Under the pieces are notes generated by a model, which was not told where the DNA came from, searched no databases, and saw only the letters and a program-made list of their open reading frames with translations. From assembly GCA_910589415.1 (NCBI GenBank), contig OU342633.1:34912210-34976209 (forward strand): 64,000 nt of DNA, written 5' to 3'. Source of the stretch: Malachius bipustulatus. Lineage: Eukaryota > Arthropoda > Insecta > Coleoptera > Melyridae. Of the stretch, positions 58,321-64,000 are shown in pieces. Numbering within the stretch: the stretch's first letter is position 1; each line of letters opens with the position of its first letter. The translations under genes were made by a program, and so were the position numbers.

Positions 58321-59535
58321 TCAATGGTCAATCGAATGCGCTATAGCAATCTGTTTTCCCCAGTCTTTCCGGCTCACTTCACGAAACTGGTGAAATAATA
58401 TGAAAGTGGCGATTAGTTACAGTTTTTATAAGAGGATATGGCCAATTTTCCAAAATTTCGACAAAATTAAAAAAAAAATCAGGTAAGAATTGTTTCAGTC
58501 GAGCTGAAACCAGGGATATATTAGTGTTGGAAATTATGCTTGAGATTTAGGAAAAAAAAGAGAGGGGGCATAATATTGGCACGATATAGTCAGGAAACAA
58601 AAAACCGGGTAAGAAAAGTTTCACCTGTAAAGCTTATTACCCAGCTTCTCAATCACGTATATGTATCATTTTATCTGGTCGGCCTAAAATTGACGTTTAC
58701 TCCGCCCTTCAGTACTCAAAGTCTAATAAGTCAATAAGATTGCAATCAACAAGTTAAATGTCATTGCAATGTCTTTGCGAGTAAATACCTATGGCGTTAA
58801 GAAGAGAAGAGAGCTAAGAATGAAGATTGTGAAATTGTGCCTTTTTTTCTAAAGTAACCTACCTACTTAAAAAAATCGCTTCATTAGATGAAAATAAATA
58901 AACAAATGGAATTCATAAACTGGCATGAATGTTCAGATTTTTCAAACAACTCTACTAGTATCTAAGTATAGAACAAGTTACATATTTCCTCCATTTTACC
59001 CAATTATGGTAATTAGGATGTAATGTCAATAACCTTTATCACATCATTTATATTATACCTAATGAGGTTTCTAGTCTCACTAGTCTCCTTGACGGTTCTG
59101 GCAAATGACGTTAAATGCCAATTATGTTTCAGTTCTTTTTAATAAACATTATGCACGGTAATGCAAGGAGCCAGTTTGCGTAACCACTTTTCTCATACAG
59201 GTACAAAGATAAAAGGAGATCATCGTTAAATTATTAATTAATATTATTAATAATCATATTATGAATCAGCACACTCAGATCATCATCTAGATACTCGTGC
59301 AAGATCGAGTGCAAGATAAATGGAAAAAATATAAACACTCGTATCAAACAAAACAAACATTAATAATTCATAAAAAAAAAGGAGTTCAAGTGTCGGGAAT
59401 CAGATCCTGATCCTCCATCAATCCTGAGACTAAAAATTAAGAAACTTAGGCAGATAGGCGCGGTTATCAGACTTTTTGCATTTATTAAATCCAAGCTGTT
59501 TTCGTTTTACAAGTTTTTGGCTGCATTAGATACCT
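58320..59535. other. AT-rich unique sequence, no gene seen
   Basis: No repeat unit, RNA gene or coding frame with support. ATTAAT-rich palindromic stretch near 59230-59260. Confidence 0.4.
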
Positions 59536-59539
59536 GAGA

Positions 59540-61330
59540 AAATGACGTCCTGAGACTTGCTTGAAAAAAGTTCATACATATAAGGCTAGTGCCAGCCCTG
59601 TCTATATTAAAAACTGAACTCTCAGGCTTCGCATTTGAGCCCCGAGATGATTTGTTCCCGAGAGACAGCAATTTTTCCGGTGAAATAGTTGCGAGGGAAA
59701 ATCACGTCCTGAGACTTAAAAAGTTCGTGTGTTTCCGAATCAGTCTGAAAATAGAGACTTCGAAAATGAGGTCGTGAGACTTGAGACTTGAAGTTTCCTT
59801 ATAGACGAGGTCGTCAGATGTGGCGCTTGAGCCCAGAGATAGACGTAATTGCTTACCTCCATTACAAAATAATGAAAAATGTTGCCAGAGCGGTTTTGTT
59901 TTTCTAAAATAAAATTACGTCCTGAGACTTATCGTTCCCATAGAGACAGGGTTGTCAGATGTGACATTTAAGCTCTCCTTGTTTTGTTTCCAGATAGACT
60001 TAATGATTAAAGTCCAATGTGTAAAATTATAAAAAATGTAGAAAACTTTTCACTGAAAATAGAGACTTCGTCAATGATGTCCTGAGACTTAAAGTTTCCT
60101 TATAGACGGGGTTGCCCGATGTGGCGCTTAAGCAGAGAGAAAGACGTAATGTTTGTTTGCAGTTCACTATAAAATTATGAAAAATGTTGCTAGAGCGGGC
60201 TTTTTACCAAAAATAAAATTATATCCGGAGACTTGACGTTCCCATAGAGACAGGGTTGTCAGATGTGACATTTAGCTCTCCTGGGTTTGTTTCCAGATAG
60301 ACGTAATGATCAAAGTCCAGTCTGTAAAATTATAAAAATGTGACCAAAGAAAACTTTTGACTGAAAATAGAGACTTTGAAAATGAGGTTCTGAGACTTAA
60401 AGTTTCCATATAGACGGGGTTGCCCGAAGTGGCGCTCAAGCCGAGAGAAAGATGCAATGCTTGCTAACAGTTCATTATAAAATTATGAAAAAATGTTGCT
60501 AGCTAGAGCGGTTTTTTTCCAAAAATAAAATTACGTCCTGAGACTTAACGTTCCCATAGAGACATGGTTGTCAGATGTGAGATTTAAGCTTTCTTGTTTT
60601 GTTTCCAGACAGACTTAATGATCAAAGTCCAGTATGTAAAATTATAAACAATGTCTCCAAAGCAAACTTTTCACTGAAAACAGAGACTTCGAAAATGAAG
60701 TCCTGAGACTTAAAGTTTCCATTTAGACGGGGTTGCCCGATGTGGCGCTTAAGTCGAGAGAAAGACGTAATGCTTGCTTACAGTTCATTATAAAATTATG
60801 AAAAAATGTTGCTAAGTGTTTTTTTTTTTCAAAAATAAAATAACGTCCTGAGACTTAACGTTCCCATAGAGACAGGGTTGTCAGATGTGAGATTTAAGCT
60901 CTCCTTGTTTTGTTTCCAGATGGACGTAATGATCAAAGTTCAATATGTAAAATTATAAAAAATGTAGAAAACTTTTCACTGAAAATAGAGACATCAATGA
61001 TGTCCTGAGACTTAAAGTTTCCGCATATAGACAGGGTTGTCAGATATGACATTTAAGCTCTCGTTCTTTTGTTCCAGAGACGTCAGCTTGTAGTCCATTA
61101 TATAAAATTATAAAAAAAAGTTACCAAAGCAGTAATTTCCCTGAAAACAAACTTGGTAAATGACGTCCAGAGACTGAAAGTTCGCATAGAGACGGGGTAA
61201 TGTACGTTACTTAGGTTTACAGTCAACAGTCAAGTATAAAATTATAAGTTTTTGCCAAAACATGCAGACTTGAAAAATGATCTCCTGAGACTTAAAAGGC
61301 CTTTTAAAAGGCAGACAGGGTTGCCAGATC
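59540..61330. repeat. Dimeric higher-order tandem array, about 305-310 bp
   Basis: Two related half-units alternate. Type A has ACTTAACGTTCCCATAGAG then ACAGGGTTGTCAGATGTGA, CATTTAAGCTCTCCTTG and GTTTCCAGATAGACTTAATG. Type B has ACTTAAAGTTTCC.TATAGAC then GGGGTTGCCCGATGTGGCGC, GAGAGAAAGACGTAATGCTT. Type A anchors GTTCCCATAGAGAC lie at 59934, 60238, 60550 and 60860 (304-312 bp apart), with type B copies between. Both half-units start with CGTCCTGAGACTTAA-like sequence. The right end decays into single GTTGCC-rich pieces to about 61450. Non-coding. Confidence 0.9.
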
Positions 61331-61560
61331 TACAATCAGAGATTGTTGCCAATCTTGAAACAGTGTTGCCAAAGTAATACTTATAAATATTTAAGCAAAT
61401 TATAAGAGCCATTTCTATATTTTAAAAGCCAGTGTTGTCAGATCACTCAGATCAAGTTGCAATTTTGATTCTGCTTTTATTATAATGATCATATCTTCTT
61501 ATTAGCAGTAGCAGCATTAATCAGTAAAACAAACTTATATGTCAAAATACTGGCAGACAA
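61330..61560. repeat. Decayed GTTGCC-rich tail
   Basis: CAGGGTTGCCAGATCTAC, AGTGTTGCCAAAGTAATAC and AGTGTTGTCAGATCACTCAG continue the word pattern of the preceding array without a fixed period. Confidence 0.6.
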
Positions 61561-61985
61561 AACTCGCCAAAATGTCAAATTTTCCGCGTCCTCGCGACGG
61601 CAAATTCGAGCCCCCTTACGTCGTCATTCGAGCAAAAATCGCACAGAGAGGGCATCCCCCCATCTCGCGACCACGTGGCCGGCATGCACCTGTGCCGGCC
61701 GGCCGATCTAGTAGGCCGTTCGTTCGTTCGCAGGGCCAACTGCGCGCTCTGCTCCCCGCCCGTCTCTCTCTCCATCGTCCCGGTGTGCTCTCTGGCTGGC
61801 GCCCCGCCGAGCCATAACCATCCCCTTGCCGTCTACACTCGGCTCGTCGCGTACGGATCCCGGCTACCGGCCTGCCTCGATTCGGCTATTGTTATTGTAG
61901 CTCGGCACTGCCGGCAGAAATACCTACTATTGCTCGCTCCGGTTATAATTCCGAGTGCTGGATGAGGATATCGTGTACATATACA
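61560..61985. promoter_or_regulatory. CpG-rich island, candidate promoter
   Basis: A sharply bounded GC- and CpG-rich block contains E-box words (CCACGTGG near 61674, CACCTG near 61687), TTCGTTCGTTCG near 61719 and pyrimidine-rich CCCGTCTCTCTCTCC. Open frames on both strands are typical of high GC and have no motifs. ATACAGGGCGGAAAGGTGT near 61981 resembles the ACACCCTGTAT-type ends of insect DNA transposons, inverted. Promoter role is inference. Confidence 0.3.
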
Positions 61986-62099
61986 GGGCGGAAAGGTGTA
62001 ACTCTTTTCTTTAGCTACACTTTTGTAAAACTAAATAACTAAACATCGAAAGTTTGCTTTTCATTTAATTTATAGCAATTAAATCTCAATCCCATTCCA

Positions 62100-64000
62100 A
62101 AATAGAAATAAAAATATTTTTTTAGAATTTCAGCAATTGTAACAAAAACTTGGTTATTCATACGCATAACAACAATCACATTTTAATTGCAACGGTTGCT
62201 GTTGCAAATTTTAGACATTTCATAGCATCTTCAACTAGCAACGGGAACATTCATTTTATCATTCGAAATGGCGAGGTGTCTGTATGTAAAGTAGCGTTTA
62301 GCTAGCAACCCTTCATATAGCGTATAAAAAAGCAACAGTAACAGTGACTTATTGTTATTCGAAATATCCAGTTCCTAGCAACTGTAAAAGAGGTAACTTT
62401 GAAAGTTATGTATTTTTTAAACTCCATAGCAATTTCAAGATGCAATAGTAACAACTCATAATTCGAGATATAACAATCACTTTTAAGCAACTGTAAGGGA
62501 TAAATTTCAATAATTTGCTATTATAGTAAGCTGTTTCGAACGTGAAAATATCCATTTTAAAGTCTCCATGTCATAGCAATTTTCATAAGCAACAGTAACA
62601 GAGCCTCCTGATATCATTTTCTAGCAACTGTAAAAGAGACCGTAAACTTCACAGTTATCGATTTTTGAGACTTCATAGCAATAGTAACACGGATTCATCG
62701 TTCCGAGATTGTTTCGTATTTAGTATTTATAGCAACTTCAATAAGCAATAGTAGATAATATCTGATACGTCGCTGTTACCTTCATTTGAGACTTCATAAT
62801 AATTTCAACAAGCATTAGTAACGACTCAAACTTTGAGGTAGCAACCTTAACCGTTTCGAACGTGAAAATAAATGTTAATAAATTCATAGCAATTCCAATA
62901 AGCAATAATAACAGCGATATGTCATTCTATATTCGGTATTATAAAAGCTTTTCACACTTTATAGCAATTTTTTAAAGCAACAGTAACAGTTGTCAATTAC
63001 TCGTCATTCAAAGAATCAATCACTTTCTAGCAATTGTAATAGAGACCGTAAACTTCAGTTATCGATTTTTGAGACTTCATAGCAATAGTAACACCGACTT
63101 ATCGTTCCATGATTTCTTCGGGGGTGAAATTATAATTTTTAGTAGGTATTTATAACAATTTCAATAAGCAATACTAACAACGACTCATAATTCGAGATAG
63201 CAACTGTAACCGGTTTCGAAGGTGAAAATAAATATACATAAATACCATAGCAATTCCAATAAGCAACAGTAACTGAGCGATTATTCGTCATTCCGAATTC
63301 GCTGTTATACGAGCTTTTCACACTTTATAGCAACTTTATTAATAATAGCAGTATGTAACAGTTTTTAATTACTCGTCATTCGAAGAATCAACCGCTTTCT
63401 AGCAATTGTAAAAGAGACCGTAAACTTCAGTTAGGTATTGATTTTTGAGACTACATAGCAATAGTAACACCGACTTATCGTTCCGAGATTTGTTCGGACG
63501 TGAAAATAATAATTTTTAGTATTTATGGAAATTTGAATAAGCAATAGTAATATCTGGAACGTCGGTGCTACCAATTTTTGAAACTTCATAATAATTTCAA
63601 CAAGCCATAGTAACAACGACTCAATTCGAGATAGCAACTGTAACCGAATTCGAACTTGAAAATAAATATTCATAAATTCATAGCATTTCAAATAAGCAAT
63701 AGTAACAGAGAGAGATATGTCATTACAAATTCACTGTGATACAAGCTTTTGAAATGTTAAAAAGCAATTTTAATAAGCAACAGTAATAGGTCTCGTTATT
63801 CTCGTAAACTCGTTATTCGAACGATCATAATTTCTAGCAATTTAAGTGCCGCAAACTTCATAGTTTTCGACTTTTAAGACTTCCTAGCAACAGTAGCATC
63901 GATTTATAGATCGAGACTGTTTCGGACGTGACAATTTTTTTTCATAGATTTTATCGAGGTCTTTCGAGCAATTTCATTTAGCCATAGTAATAGCAATCTT
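62100..64000. repeat. AGCAAC/AGTAAC-rich array running off the window
   Basis: Phrases such as CATAGCAATTTCAATAAGC followed by AACAGTAACAG, CTTTCTAGCAATTGTAA and GACTTCATAGCAATAGTAAC recur throughout. A higher-order spacing of about 380-400 bp is visible from GAGACCGTAAACTTC at 62636, 63032 and 63413. Within each there are four or five shorter related subunits. AGCAAC is the same half-site word found (as GTTGCT/GTTGCC) in other arrays of the window. The array continues past base 64000. Non-coding; minus-strand frames here translate the repeat. Confidence 0.85.

Overview
This window looks like nuclear DNA of an arthropod, most likely an insect. It is AT-rich, has no run of genes, and carries degenerate Tc1/mariner-type transposases, long-terminal-inverted-repeat and fold-back elements, microsatellites, and short islands of GC-richer unique sequence of the kind seen around insect developmental genes. 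Frequent small words such as GTAGGTACCTAC hint at a hemipteran or lepidopteran, but I cannot name the species from sequence alone.

Protein-coding content is almost nil. The one stretch I would defend as a host exon is on the minus strand at 4082-4290. It is a Pro/His/Gly-rich N-terminal exon that starts at an ATG, ends at a consensus splice donor, and sits downstream of a CpG-rich leader (about 4399-4620) with an in-frame upstream ORF. If this is right, bases 1-4081 are the start of a long first intron and the rest of that gene lies left of the window. Two broken transposase genes (9791-10446 plus, 27600-28200 plus) are the only other recognisable protein remnants. A cysteine-cluster fragment lies inside a 1.28-kb inverted-repeat element (49358-50635).

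Nearly half of the window is tandem or inverted repeat. From left to right: a 350-bp array (830-3600), 153-bp (5690-8170), 164-bp (13000-15020), 194-bp (17090-17700), GTTGCC-rich repeats (15030-15420 and 18420-19150, homologous to each other), a three-copy unit carrying a tRNA-His-type primer-binding site (20340-20960), two fold-back elements (26515-27245 and 31100-31625), an 82-bp array (30345-30720), X-box-like repeats (32590-33680), a 185-bp array (34380-35210), a 316-bp duplication (35215-35850), a GTGACTAG array (37210-40030), a 578-bp duplication with GA microsatellites (40870-42060), a TGACGTC (CRE-like) array (43960-45720), an exact 293-bp array (46590-48330), an inverted-repeat element whose interior is a tandem array (50640-51535), 162-bp (56420-58320), a dimeric 305-310-bp higher-order array (59540-61330), and an AGCAAC-rich array running off the right edge (62100-64000).

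Three patterns tie this together. Many unit lengths fall near nucleosome size (150-195 bp). Several arrays that look unrelated share GTTGCC/GGCAAC half-sites or the palindrome GTTTCCATAGAAAC, which resembles an RFX X-box. Other arrays are built around different short cores that resemble known binding sites (TGACGTC, GTGACTAG). Between the arrays lie unique islands (for example 15780-16400, 45840-46400, 51800-52500, 52920-53700, 53930-54470, 61560-61980) that are candidate enhancers or promoters of a neighbouring gene. No tRNA, rRNA, CRISPR array or intact mobile-element gene was found.
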